A stretch of DNA of 64,000 bases from Candidatus Thorarchaeota archaeon (GTDB lineage Archaea; Asgardarchaeota; Thorarchaeia; Thorarchaeales; Thorarchaeaceae): positions 1-64,000 of the forward strand of contig SHMX01000007.1 in the NCBI GenBank assembly GCA_008080745.1, in the 5' to 3' direction. Below are positions 8,864 to 17,441 of this stretch, piece after piece. A program made the position numbers and the translations under genes. The number at the start of each line of letters is the position of its first letter. Within the stretch, counting starts at the first letter, position 1. Below the pieces are notes generated by a model. That model worked only from the letters and a program-made list of their open reading frames with translations. It had not been told where the DNA came from and searched no databases.

Positions 8864-9673
8864 GTGAGAAACCTGTCCAAACTTGCTGTTCGCAACCTTT
8901 CAAAGACATTCCTTACAGATGAAGACGAATCCGTCAAAGTACTTGATTCGATTGATTTTGAAGTCAAAGAAGGCGAATTTGTAAGCATACTTGGACCGAG
9001 TGGATGCGGCAAGACCACTCTACTACGTATAATTGCTGGATTACTTCGCTTTTCAGAAGGTGAGATTCTGATTGACGGGGTGAGGGTTGGTTTGGGTCAT
9101 AACAGAATTGGTTTTATTTTTCAACAAGAATCACTCTTCCCCTGGAGAACCGTTCGAGGTAATATCGAGTTCGGTCTAGAATTAAAGGGCATGTCCGAGG
9201 GTATGAAACAGGATCTCTTAGAGAAGATGTTAGATCTTATTGGTATGACGGAATATCAAGATAATCTTCCTCATGAAATATCTGGAGGACAGGCAAGAAA
9301 GACCGAGATGGCTCGCAGTCTCATAACCACGCCCGATATCTTGGTTGCCGATGAGCCCCTCTCAAATTTAGATGCACAGACAAGAAACTTTCTACAAGAG
9401 GAGCTATTACGAATTAGGGAAAGAACTGGTTCCACAGTACTTTTCGTATCTCATAATGTTGACGAAACTGTGTTTCTGTCCGATCGAATATTGGTTCTTA
9501 GTAATATTCCTGCAAGAATCATTGCAGAGTACACTATTGATATTCCCAAACCAAGAGACCGTACTTCTCCTGAATGTCTATCATATAGATCTCAAATCTT
9601 GGAAGTTCTCAGAGCAGAGCGTGAGAAAATTCTCAACGATAGAGCTACACAGAGACCCCAGGTCTCCATCTGA
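8864..9673 (+). CDS. ABC importer ATPase, nitrate/sulfonate/taurine type (SsuB/TauB-like)
   Basis: The nucleotide-binding subunit of an SsuB/TauB/NrtD-class importer (269 residues). Walker A is GPSGCGKTT (44-52), the Q-loop is in FQQESLFPW, the signature is ISGGQARKTEMARSL, Walker B is ILVADEPLSNLD, and the switch His is in FVSHNVDE. The signature has the usual SGGQ followed by A-R-K rather than the common R-Q-R. The start is a GTG with a TATA box at leaderless distance. Its 3' end overlaps the convergent permease gene by 29 bases, so this importer is encoded on both strands; the partners are at 9645 and 10526. Confidence 0.93.
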   Translation: MRNLSKLAVRNLSKTFLTDEDESVKVLDSIDFEVKEGEFVSILGPSGCGKTTLLRIIAGLLRFSEGEILIDGVRVGLGHNRIGFIFQQESLFPWRTVRGNIEFGLELKGMSEGMKQDLLEKMLDLIGMTEYQDNLPHEISGGQARKTEMARSLITTPDILVADEPLSNLDAQTRNFLQEELLRIRERTGSTVLFVSHNVDETVFLSDRILVLSNIPARIIAEYTIDIPKPRDRTSPECLSYRSQILEVLRAEREKILNDRATQRPQVSI

Positions 9674-10478
9674 GTATATTTCTCTCCATTATCAGGAATA
9701 CATAACTGATCAGAAAGCCAATGAGCCCTATGAGAAGCATAGCTGAGATAACCTCACCAGTTCTTCCTACTTGCTGCATAATCAACACAAGGTAACCTAA
9801 TCCCAGACCTCCCCCAATCATCTCTGCAGCAACTAGACACATCCAACCAATTCCAAACCCTATCCGTAATCCTGCAAATATCTCTGGTGCAGCGGAAGGT
9901 ATTACAATCTTGGAAAGAATCTGCGATTCTGTTGCACCAAATGTCTTTGCCACATCAACATGTACCGGTTCGGTTCGTTGTACCCCTGTGGTGGTGTTGA
10001 TTAGAATTGGGAAAAAAGCACCAATCCAGATTATGAATACCTGTGCACCAATCAGATTGGCCCGAAACATAAGAATGGATAGGGGTATCCATGCAATTGG
10101 TGGAATTGGTCTGATTGCATCTACAACAGGGCCGAATACATCATTCATAATCTTGTATCTACCGATGGTAATTCCAAACGGTATTGCTGTAAGAATTGCA
10201 ACTAAGAATCCCAACACTACTCGAAAAAGACTCATTCTAACATGGTCAATGAGCAAGTGTCCTTCGCTATCTCCCTCGATAGATAGTCTGATGAATGCAT
10301 TAACTACATCTATTATTGAAGTTCCAGAGAGAAAGGCAACAACTTCCCAGAGAATGATTAGAATGATTGCTGGAAGTATAATTTTTATCGCGATATTTTT
10401 TATATCAAACCTTCCAGAATCTTTTCTCCCTTGAGGGACTGACTGCCTGACTCTTGCAGCTTCCTGTTGAGATTCCAT
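9645..10478 (-). CDS. ABC importer permease, SsuC/TauC-like
   Basis: The membrane subunit of the same importer, about 277 residues with five to six hydrophobic segments. The first is 'IILPAIILIILWEVVAFL', after a basic hydrophilic N-terminus. The BPD_transp_1 EAA loop that contacts the ATPase is recognisable as 'IVIPSAAPEIFAGLRIGFGI'. I place the start at the ATG (10478); an in-frame TTG three codons earlier is possible. It lies downstream of, and is co-oriented with, the binding-protein gene (48-nt gap), so the two form an operon, while the ATPase converges from the other side. Confidence 0.9.
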   Translation of the reverse strand: MESQQEAARVRQSVPQGRKDSGRFDIKNIAIKIILPAIILIILWEVVAFLSGTSIIDVVNAFIRLSIEGDSEGHLLIDHVRMSLFRVVLGFLVAILTAIPFGITIGRYKIMNDVFGPVVDAIRPIPPIAWIPLSILMFRANLIGAQVFIIWIGAFFPILINTTTGVQRTEPVHVDVAKTFGATESQILSKIVIPSAAPEIFAGLRIGFGIGWMCLVAAEMIGGGLGLGYLVLIMQQVGRTGEVISAMLLIGLIGFLISYVFLIMERNILRWRPGVSV

Positions 10479-10525
10479 TTTTCTCAAGGAGTCAGCACAG
10501 TCTTATTCCTTTGAATCTACCGTTT

Positions 10526-11509
10526 TTACTCAGCATTTTCAATGAAGGTTGTATTTACAAATGAATCAAAGAATGAATCAATCTCTGTAGGATCCATAGT
10601 AACCTGTCCTTCATCAATTAGAAAGCTGAGATATCTCTCAAGGCCAGTCATGTTTAGATTATAATCAAAGATGATATTATTGAAGGCCGTTGTCACGGGA
10701 GTTTCATCCATCATGAGCCAGTCCATTGCTATTTGAATTGCATCAGCTGGATTTGCAACAATCCACTCCTCTGCTCTCTTATGGACATCAATAACTTTCT
10801 GAACAATATCTGGGTGTTCTGCGAGAAAAGTATTCGTTGACGCAACTACACAACAGGGATGATTTGGCCAGATATCACCAGATTGAACTAGAGGCACTGC
10901 CTTCTCCTCATACTCTGCTCGTGCGTTGAATGGCTCCCAGGCAACAAACGCAGGAGCATCTTCGGTCAGAGAATCTGCCATATAGGAGGGCGATGTGGTT
11001 TCAGGTGTTATATCTTCATAAGTTAGACCTGATTGGTTCAAGGCCAATCGAAGAAGGAAATTTTGTACCGTAGAGGGGCCTGGTTGATATACAGTCTTTC
11101 CTGCAAGATCTGCAATCGTAGTCACTCGACCAGCATCATATTCTGATTTGAGACCCATTATAGCTGAGCCTTCTAAATTCACTGCAGCAAGAATAGTTAT
11201 CATAATATCTTGATTGAGTCGTTTGGTAATTGCAGGTGCAGCACCTAGATACCCCAGGTCTATCTGTCCACCGTTGAACCCATCCATCTCAAGTGCGCCG
11301 TTACCATATTGTACGAGCTCGACGTTAATTCCCTCCTCAACAAACCATCCCTTTTCGACGGCTACTCTGAGGGCCAATTGATGTAAATCTTGAGAAAGGT
11401 AGCCAATTCTGGCATCGGGAACTGTGGAGGGATACCATACGGCGACCAGTACAAGTGATGAAATTACAATAACAGTAATTGCTATTGCGACACTCTTATT
11501 CTTCTCCAT
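10526..11509 (-). CDS. ABC importer substrate-binding protein, SsuA/NMT1-like
   Basis: The extracytoplasmic binding protein (327 residues) for nitrate, alkanesulfonate, taurine or a thiamine-precursor-like ligand; the ligand cannot be decided. Residues 5-25 are a single hydrophobic signal/anchor helix with no lipobox Cys, so the protein is probably membrane-tethered. The periplasmic-binding fold shows 'ARIGYLSQDLHQLALRVA', 'GWFVEEGINVELVQYGNG' and 'GGQIDLGYLGAAPAI', typical of the SsuA/NMT1 family. I chose the ATG at 11509 because AAGGAG sits nine bases upstream; an in-frame Met 14 codons earlier has no such site. The gene is first in the minus-strand operon with the permease. Confidence 0.9.
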   Translation of the reverse strand: MEKNKSVAIAITVIVISSLVLVAVWYPSTVPDARIGYLSQDLHQLALRVAVEKGWFVEEGINVELVQYGNGALEMDGFNGGQIDLGYLGAAPAITKRLNQDIMITILAAVNLEGSAIMGLKSEYDAGRVTTIADLAGKTVYQPGPSTVQNFLLRLALNQSGLTYEDITPETTSPSYMADSLTEDAPAFVAWEPFNARAEYEEKAVPLVQSGDIWPNHPCCVVASTNTFLAEHPDIVQKVIDVHKRAEEWIVANPADAIQIAMDWLMMDETPVTTAFNNIIFDYNLNMTGLERYLSFLIDEGQVTMDPTEIDSFFDSFVNTTFIENAE

Positions 11510-11621
11510 GAATCTCTGCTCCTTAGCACAAATGATTTGTATCTGAACCATATAGAATTTGACCTGTGTACCTAATACTTAGTACAACACATTGATTAGC
11601 CCAGTAGAACAGGTGTAATAT

Positions 11622-12014
11622 ATGACCCTCCGAGATCGAATTCCCGAACAACTAACGATAACCGATGACTCTCTGATTGCTGCCACCATGGAAACGGATG
11701 TTGGTGTCTTTCCGACAAGCGATTATATTCTCTTAGAGATATCTCATAAGGCTGGTCGAATTGATGTCTATAAGGTGGCTAATACTGCATATGACTTGGT
11801 AAAGAACGGAAATCGTATGGTTGCAATCCGTGGATATGGTTTCAAGGGTATAGGGCTTTCTGTTCGGATAGCACATGAGATTCGTAAGATGGAAAAACGC
11901 TTCCAATACCAGATGACATTTGATACGTTTGATGCTTACGAACCAGATACTGAACGACCGCAGACCAGTGTTCAGATTGTTGTCATGCCACCTGAGGATG
12001 AGTCCGAGGAATAA
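11622..12014 (+). CDS. Alba-like nucleic-acid-binding protein
   Basis: A 130-residue protein whose centre fits the Alba fold: 'VYKVANTAYDLVKNGNRMVA' gives the first helix, followed by 'IRGYGFKGIGLSVRIAHEIR' as strand, glycine turn and second helix. Alba proteins are small archaeal chromatin and RNA-binding proteins. This one is longer than classical Alba (~90 residues), with an N-terminal extension of ~25 residues and an acidic C-terminal tail (PPEDESEE). AGGTG lies just upstream of the ATG. It is divergent from the importer operon and followed 24 bases later by the small membrane protein gene. It could be a specialised RNA-binding Alba relative rather than a bulk chromatin protein. Confidence 0.6.
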   Translation: MTLRDRIPEQLTITDDSLIAATMETDVGVFPTSDYILLEISHKAGRIDVYKVANTAYDLVKNGNRMVAIRGYGFKGIGLSVRIAHEIRKMEKRFQYQMTFDTFDAYEPDTERPQTSVQIVVMPPEDESEE

Positions 12015-12038
12015 TTTCTTGGATCGTGAGATTGTATT

Positions 12039-12608
12039 GTGAACGCAAAGAAAGGGATTGGAGTACTGAAAGTTAAGCTATCAAAGGTGACTTTTCCCGA
12101 GGTGTGTCCTGCCTGTCTAGAAGATGCAGAGGATCTGATCTCCATGGAAGTATGGAGTGATGAGGACAAGGCATCCACAACTTTCAGCCGTGCCGATCAA
12201 GCAGAATCTGCGCTCTCCGTGAAGAAAGGAGCGACGGTAATCTGGGTTCCTACTTGTATGAGTCATGGTAGTAAAAACGTTAGAACAACTAGAAAGGTTG
12301 TCTTGGCATGGATTGGTTTTCTTATCCTATGGTATCCTGGCATCTATTTCCTATTAGGATTGATACGTGCATTCTATTACAGTAATTCTATCCTCCTTCC
12401 TCTTCTACAGTTCTTAGTCATGTTGGGGATAATGGGGCTTGTGCTCCTGTACGGATATTTTCCTCGTGCGGTTGAGCGAAACCTGCATTTTCTAGATGTG
12501 GATATCCAGAAAGACACACTCTATGTATTGATTGGTAAACAAGAATATTATGACCTCTTTCTTGAACTAAATGAAATGCATGCAGAAGAAATAGATGTGA
12601 TTGAGTAG
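12039..12608 (+). CDS. Small zinc-motif protein with two membrane helices, unknown function
   Basis: I do not recognise a family. The N-terminal ~80 residues are soluble and hold CPAC at 23-26 plus Cys73 and His76 (CMSH), which together could form one zinc site. Two hydrophobic helices follow (~87-110 and ~117-140) with only a short turn between them, and a ~45-residue hydrophilic tail. This is the layout of a cytoplasmic zinc-binding head on a membrane hairpin. The start is a GTG with a weak GTGAG eight bases upstream. The gene follows the Alba-like gene by 24 bases and may share its transcript. Function unknown. Confidence 0.6.
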   Translation: MNAKKGIGVLKVKLSKVTFPEVCPACLEDAEDLISMEVWSDEDKASTTFSRADQAESALSVKKGATVIWVPTCMSHGSKNVRTTRKVVLAWIGFLILWYPGIYFLLGLIRAFYYSNSILLPLLQFLVMLGIMGLVLLYGYFPRAVERNLHFLDVDIQKDTLYVLIGKQEYYDLFLELNEMHAEEIDVIE

Positions 12609-12701
12609 AATGTTGGACATTGGTTTGAAAACTATTCATGTACTTATGAAACAATCTATTAACGGAATGCGCGGATTTAGATAGGATATGGATGATGGAT
12701 T

Positions 12702-14021
12702 ATGCGACACATTGAATGTTTTGTAATACTCCTTTTGTTCTTAGCATCTTCATTCGTGATTGCTCATTCCTCTCCTCAACTGTTGTACTCAAAAGAAGAT
12801 TCTCTGGTGGTTTTCTCATCATATGAAGAATTTCATCCAATTTACGTTAACGGTGATAAAGAACTCTTAGAAGCTGCATCCGAAAATGAATGGATTGGTG
12901 ACGGATCGCAAGCGAATCCTATTATGATTGAGGGTTACTCCATAACTGGAATAAGCTGGTTGATCCGAGTAGAAAATGTACGACTGTATTTTGAGGTTGC
13001 TGAGAACCGATTGAATGGTTACGACTCCGATTGGTCCTCTATTCTTGTTAGGAATTCCACAAACTTTACCATACGCGACAATCTCGTACATAATGGCACT
13101 ACAGGGATTCGTATCCTTAATTGTTCAAATTTCGAGATACGTGACAACACTGTAATGGAAGAATACACCGCACTATATGTTACTAATTGTTCCGCGAGTG
13201 CAATAATAACTCGTAATTTGATTCACGACTGTAGAAGTGTTGGAATAGCTGTGTTGGATTGTACGGGTGACTTGGAGGATGGATTCTCTATCTATGAGAA
13301 TATAATCGAAAATCTTACAGCAGCTGCAATATATGTTCGCCATTCCAGATACATATCGATTAGCACTAATCACATAAGATTCATTGAGCAGACCGGAATC
13401 ATACTATCTACAGATGATTCTTCTTGGCTTTATGGTTCACAATGTACCATAAGCGAGAACAATGTGCAAGAGTGTTCTATCGGTCTTAGTATTATGACAT
13501 CCAATAATCTGGTCAACAATAATACAATTCAGAATTGCACTGGGGAATGCCTTCGTCTACAATCTGCATCGGAACCCGACTTATCATCTTCTGATAATAC
13601 TGTGGTTTGGAATATCTTTGCATTAAGTCAAGGTTATGGGGTTGTCATCGAATCTGGTTGTAGAAATAATACCTTCTCACAGAATGATTATATTCTAAAT
13701 ACTCTCACTCCGCAGGCTTCCGACGACGGAGCTTTCAACACGTTTCGGGATAACCATTATTCAGACCACACCTCTCCAGATTTTGACAATGACTTGGTTG
13801 TTGATACAGTATATGACTTGGATGGAGAAAGTGAGAATTTTGATGTTCGTCCTAATCTTGTTCCACATAGGCTTGAATCAATTCTTATTATGAATCAGTT
13901 CTTCTCTCGCGATAACCCTTTCCAATTCTGGGATTTAGTACGAATTGCACTTTCTTCAATTCTTTCAGCCATATTTGCTATTGGTATCATTGCATTTGTT
14001 GCAAGGAGAAAAAACACATAG
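12702..14021 (+). CDS. NosD-like right-handed beta-helix surface protein 1
   Basis: A secreted, membrane-anchored beta-helix protein of 439 residues. Residues 1-23 are a signal peptide, a domain opener 'WIGDGSQANPIMIEGYSI' follows, and then successive PbH1 coils rich in 'N.I..N.i..c..gI.l' run from ~85 to ~340. The block 'NHYSDHTSPDFDNDLVVDTV' resembles the D/N-rich closing motif of NosD-type repeats. A C-terminal helix (~413-433) ending in RRKNT anchors it. Such folds bind or process polysaccharides, or serve as adhesive surface scaffolds; no catalytic residues can be assigned. It is the first of three tandem paralogues. Confidence 0.85.
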   Translation: MRHIECFVILLLFLASSFVIAHSSPQLLYSKEDSLVVFSSYEEFHPIYVNGDKELLEAASENEWIGDGSQANPIMIEGYSITGISWLIRVENVRLYFEVAENRLNGYDSDWSSILVRNSTNFTIRDNLVHNGTTGIRILNCSNFEIRDNTVMEEYTALYVTNCSASAIITRNLIHDCRSVGIAVLDCTGDLEDGFSIYENIIENLTAAAIYVRHSRYISISTNHIRFIEQTGIILSTDDSSWLYGSQCTISENNVQECSIGLSIMTSNNLVNNNTIQNCTGECLRLQSASEPDLSSSDNTVVWNIFALSQGYGVVIESGCRNNTFSQNDYILNTLTPQASDDGAFNTFRDNHYSDHTSPDFDNDLVVDTVYDLDGESENFDVRPNLVPHRLESILIMNQFFSRDNPFQFWDLVRIALSSILSAIFAIGIIAFVARRKNT

Positions 14022-14111
14022 TGCCGGAATGTAAGTATTGCTTATAACAATAAGACGATATCATTAGGTATCACTGGATGGAGATTTTTCCATATTCTCG
14101 GAGTGACTTAC

Positions 14112-15263
14112 ATGTTTAGAAAAGCCGGTCTGCTACTCGTTACTGTTTTATTATCTCTCACATTTTTAGGAGTCAATACGTATCAAAACTCTCTTCAACT
14201 AACTACTCAACCAAAATCTCTGATTGCAGATCATATTTACCATGATCCTATTTGGATAACTGGTGATGCAGAGTTTCAGGCTGTTGCAAACATAGAGGGT
14301 TGGGATGGTTCAGGAACGATTTCTGATCCAATTGTAATATCGGGGTATCTCTTCGATAACAGCACCATTCAACCTATTCGAATCTGGGACACTACACTTC
14401 ATTTCATAATCTCCGACTGTGTAGTAAATGGTAGCCCCTCTATGTGTGGAATCTATCTCAAGGGCACATCGAACGGAAAGGTACTCACTACAGAAGTATA
14501 TGAAAGACATTCTGGAATTATCATATCGGATTGTGAGAATATCACTGTGCAGCTGTGTAATTTGTACAATAACAGTGCTCATGCTATAGAAGTTGACTCA
14601 ACAAGTATGAATGTGACAATACGTGAAAATACTATGAGCGATCTAGGTGGATGTGGTATTTTTGGTTCAAACTCTAATGGAATTAGCATAGTCGATAATG
14701 AAATAATGAATTCGACAAAAAATGGCATACAACTCTCAATGTGCAATGATGTGGAGGTTGCTCGAAGCGAAATCTCCGAGTCTGGTCTTGATGCGGTAAA
14801 TATCACGGGTGGCCAACGAATTGATATCAATAACTGTGCTATGAAGAATAATGGTGATAATGGGGTTGCGCTAAAATCTGTCAAAAATGGTCAAGTATTC
14901 AAGAATTTAATCAGCAGTAATTCCGCATATGGTGTAACTCTCACAGAATCATCTGAGAACATCACTGTTTCATGGAATACCTTCATTCAGAATGACGGTT
15001 CCAGTCAATGCAATGATGATGGGATGAACAACGAATTCATCCTTAATTTCTTTTCAAATTGGATTGCGCCCGATGCAAATGGGGATGGCATTGTCGACAA
15101 TCCCTATCCAATTGATGGAGATGCAGAAAATCAGGATCCATACCCTCGTAGAAGTCCAGAAGCAGAACCAAGTATTCCCTCTGGAGGGCAAAATCCGTTA
15201 TTGATTGGGCTTGGAGTAATAACTCTATTTGTTATTATAGTCGTTATCCTTAAACGTAGATAA
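14112..15263 (+). CDS. NosD-like right-handed beta-helix surface protein 2
   Basis: The second paralogue, 383 residues: signal peptide (1-20), opener 'WDGSGTISDPIVISGYLF', about ten beta-helix coils (~80-300), closing motif 'DANGDGIVDNPYPIDGDAEN', then a Pro/Ser linker and a C-terminal membrane helix ending KRR. The closing motif is the classical NosD-family form. I chose the ATG at 14112 because GGAGTGA (14100-14106) sits five bases upstream; an upstream GTG at 14103 lies within that site. A TATA-like 'TTATAAC' near 14041 suggests its own promoter. The next paralogue starts about 20 bases after its stop and is probably co-transcribed. Confidence 0.87.
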   Translation: MFRKAGLLLVTVLLSLTFLGVNTYQNSLQLTTQPKSLIADHIYHDPIWITGDAEFQAVANIEGWDGSGTISDPIVISGYLFDNSTIQPIRIWDTTLHFIISDCVVNGSPSMCGIYLKGTSNGKVLTTEVYERHSGIIISDCENITVQLCNLYNNSAHAIEVDSTSMNVTIRENTMSDLGGCGIFGSNSNGISIVDNEIMNSTKNGIQLSMCNDVEVARSEISESGLDAVNITGGQRIDINNCAMKNNGDNGVALKSVKNGQVFKNLISSNSAYGVTLTESSENITVSWNTFIQNDGSSQCNDDGMNNEFILNFFSNWIAPDANGDGIVDNPYPIDGDAENQDPYPRRSPEAEPSIPSGGQNPLLIGLGVITLFVIIVVILKRR

Positions 15264-15284
15264 ATAATAAAATATCATGAATTG

Positions 15285-16484
15285 ATGATGAGCATGAAAC
15301 GGTTGATATTAGTTAGCACGATAATGGTTCTTTCATTATCTGTTTTGATGGCAGCTCATACAGAATATTCATTTTATGTATCGAATGAACCTCAACCTAC
15401 TCTGTTCCAACCCTCCTATGAGGAGCATATTCCTGTTACAATCGTGGATGAAAACGGTTTCATTGCACACGGATTTTCAGGTTCTGGGACCATAGACGAT
15501 CCCTATCTTATTGAGAATCTTTTCATTTCTGATGGAACGTGCATCAAAATCAGGAATATAGATAGTTATCACGAAATCAGAAATTGCTATTTTGAGGGAG
15601 TTCAAGGATTTCCAGCAATTATACTCCAAAATACGAGTAATGGTGTCATTCGTGACTGCATCATTGAAGGAGATCCCAATTATGGTGTTCATTTGTCTTC
15701 TGTGAACAACACTATTCTCGTCGATAGTGGGTTTTATGGCGGGAATCATGGGGTTGTTATTGAGAATTCATATGATTGTGATATCGTTAGATGCATTACA
15801 AGTAACAACGAATATGGAGTCAGTACATTACAGTCCCACAATATAACGGTTACAGATTGCAAGATTTATGGTAACTTAAGAAATGGAATTAACCTTGATG
15901 AGGGAACTTCTGGAACTCTTATTTTCAATAACTCCATTGGATGGAATGGTGGAATTATCACAATCTATCCTCTATCAAATGCTCATGATGATGGCATCTG
16001 GAACCGTTGGGATAATGGTTCGATGGGCAACAGATGGAGTAATCTTGCAACTCCAAGTGAGTATGAAATAGAGGGAAATGCAGGTTCAGAGGACCATTTC
16101 CCATCCGCCTTAATTGACCTTGAAGCTCCAATTCTCAGTGGATCTGAAGATTTACGTATTGATTCTGGTAGTGATTCGATTGCAATGTGGAATGCCAGTG
16201 ATGCTTTTCCATACACCTATGAAGTGTCGGTTGACGGTACTAATGCTGAAAAATTCCTTTGGATTGAGAATAATATCACCGTGAATCTTGATTTCCTTTC
16301 AGCTGGCCAACACAATCTGACACTTGAAGTACGAGATGCACGCGGTAATGTCAATCAAGATACAATTAATATTATAGTGTATCCACGCCTTGTGGGTGGC
16401 CTCGGCACAGAAATAGTAGTGCTGGCATCGCTTTTTTCCATTCTCTCTTTGATTGTAATTATACTACTAATGAAAAGAATCTGA
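15285..16484 (+). CDS. NosD-like beta-helix surface protein 3 with Ig-like C-terminal domain
   Basis: The third paralogue, 399 residues: signal peptide (~1-20), opener 'FSGSGTIDDPYLIENLFI', a shorter beta-helix (~80-225) and a degenerate closing block 'GNRWSNLATPSEYEIEGNAG'. It differs by an added Ig/FN3-like domain (~280-365: 'APILSGSEDLRIDSG' ... 'SAGQHNLTLEVRDARGN') before the C-terminal membrane helix ending KRI. The start is ambiguous among TTG 15282 and ATGs at 15285, 15288 and 15294. Being about 20 bases behind paralogue 2, it is almost surely in the same transcript. The added domain holds the beta-helix further from the membrane. Confidence 0.82.
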   Translation: MMSMKRLILVSTIMVLSLSVLMAAHTEYSFYVSNEPQPTLFQPSYEEHIPVTIVDENGFIAHGFSGSGTIDDPYLIENLFISDGTCIKIRNIDSYHEIRNCYFEGVQGFPAIILQNTSNGVIRDCIIEGDPNYGVHLSSVNNTILVDSGFYGGNHGVVIENSYDCDIVRCITSNNEYGVSTLQSHNITVTDCKIYGNLRNGINLDEGTSGTLIFNNSIGWNGGIITIYPLSNAHDDGIWNRWDNGSMGNRWSNLATPSEYEIEGNAGSEDHFPSALIDLEAPILSGSEDLRIDSGSDSIAMWNASDAFPYTYEVSVDGTNAEKFLWIENNITVNLDFLSAGQHNLTLEVRDARGNVNQDTINIIVYPRLVGGLGTEIVVLASLFSILSLIVIILLMKRI

Positions 16485-16549
16485 AACCTTTCTTTTCAGG
16501 TACCACTCCATCAAATACATAAGGATGCACAAGAGGAAGTCATCTTAGT

Positions 16550-16564
16550 TCACCCTGTAGGTGA
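16550..16564 (+). promoter_or_regulatory. Small hairpin covering the porG ribosome-binding site
   Basis: TCACC (16550-16554) pairs with GGTGA (16560-16564) across a 5-base loop. The right arm is the Shine-Dalgarno sequence of porG, seven bases before its ATG. Folding would hide the site, so this could tune initiation; at five base pairs it may also be chance. Confidence 0.3.
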
Positions 16565-16571
16565 TAATAAT

Positions 16572-17147
16572 ATGGCACTTGATTTTGCTAAAGGCATTAC
16601 CGAATTTAGATGGCACGGACGAGGTGGCCAAGGAGTAGTCACTTCTAACCAGATGCTAGGTAAGGCCGCCCTTGCAGAAGGCAATTATATCCAAGCCTTC
16701 CCCGAGTTTGGTCCTGAGAGAACAGGGGCACCAGTAAGGGCGTTCTTGAGAATTAGCAAGGATCCCATTCAGATTTATGCCCAGGTCTATAATCCCGATG
16801 TGGTAGTATGTATAGACCCTACTCTATTGGAGGTAGTAAACCCCGTAGAGGGCCTAAAAGAAGAGGGAACTCTTGTTCTTAACACCACACTTTCCCCCGA
16901 TGATGTTCGTAAGAAATACGACTTCAAGACTGGTAGGGTTGTCGCTGTTGACGCTACTAGTATTGCATTAGACATCTTAGGCCGTCCCTTTTACAATATG
17001 CCAACAATGGCTGCAGCAGTTCACGCTGTTGGTACGGTAAAGATTGACACCGCAATAGAAGCTGTACTCGAACGTTATCCCGGAAAAATTGGAGAACTTA
17101 ACAAAGCTGCAATGGAAAAGGCAGTAAAGGAGGCTCAAGTAGGATGA
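16572..17147 (+). CDS. porG: Pyruvate:ferredoxin oxidoreductase, gamma subunit
   Basis: The gamma subunit (191 residues) of the archaeal four-subunit pyruvate:ferredoxin oxidoreductase, which converts pyruvate, CoA and oxidised ferredoxin to acetyl-CoA, CO2 and reduced ferredoxin. The POR-gamma domain starts 'EFRWHGRGGQGVVTSNQMLG' and continues 'FPEFGPERTGAPVRAFLRIS', both hallmark segments. It is first in a gamma-delta-alpha-beta operon, the standard archaeal order, and its last four bases overlap porD (ATGA). GGTGAT precedes the ATG by seven bases. A 2-oxoisovalerate-type substrate cannot be fully excluded, but the beta subunit looks Por-like. Confidence 0.93.
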   Translation: MALDFAKGITEFRWHGRGGQGVVTSNQMLGKAALAEGNYIQAFPEFGPERTGAPVRAFLRISKDPIQIYAQVYNPDVVVCIDPTLLEVVNPVEGLKEEGTLVLNTTLSPDDVRKKYDFKTGRVVAVDATSIALDILGRPFYNMPTMAAAVHAVGTVKIDTAIEAVLERYPGKIGELNKAAMEKAVKEAQVG

Positions 17148-17440
17148 GCGAGAAATTTGACGAGATACCGATGGCTGGTAATATTATCAAACCAGGCAAT
17201 GCAACCGAGTACAAGACTGGTGGGTGGCGCTCAGAGAGGCCTGTTCATATCCCCGAAACTTGTCTCTGGATTAAGAATGGAACTTGTGGAATATGTTGGA
17301 TCTACTGTCCTGACATGGCCATTAAGCTGATCGAGAAAGACGGCAAATACGAGTTCGAATATGACTATGACTATTGCAAGGGATGCGGTATTTGTTATAA
17401 TGAGTGTCCCACTGATAGTATTAAGATGGAGAAGGAGTAA
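17144..17440 (+). CDS. porD: Pyruvate:ferredoxin oxidoreductase, delta (ferredoxin) subunit
   Basis: The delta subunit (98 residues) carries two 4Fe-4S clusters that pass electrons from the TPP centre to ferredoxin. The second cluster motif is standard (CKGCGICYNECP). The first is odd: 'CLWIKNGTCGICWIYCP' spaces the first two cysteines by seven residues instead of the usual two (C-x7-C-x2-C-x3-CP). All four cysteines are still available, so a cluster is likely, but the loop is longer than in classical PorD. The start overlaps porG by four bases, and porA begins one base after its stop. Confidence 0.92.
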   Translation: MSEKFDEIPMAGNIIKPGNATEYKTGGWRSERPVHIPETCLWIKNGTCGICWIYCPDMAIKLIEKDGKYEFEYDYDYCKGCGICYNECPTDSIKMEKE

Positions 17441-17441
17441 G

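Noticed and set aside
17361-17441. Longer porA start
   Set aside because: It overlaps the porD cluster-binding codons out of frame; ATG 17442 has AAGGAG just upstream.
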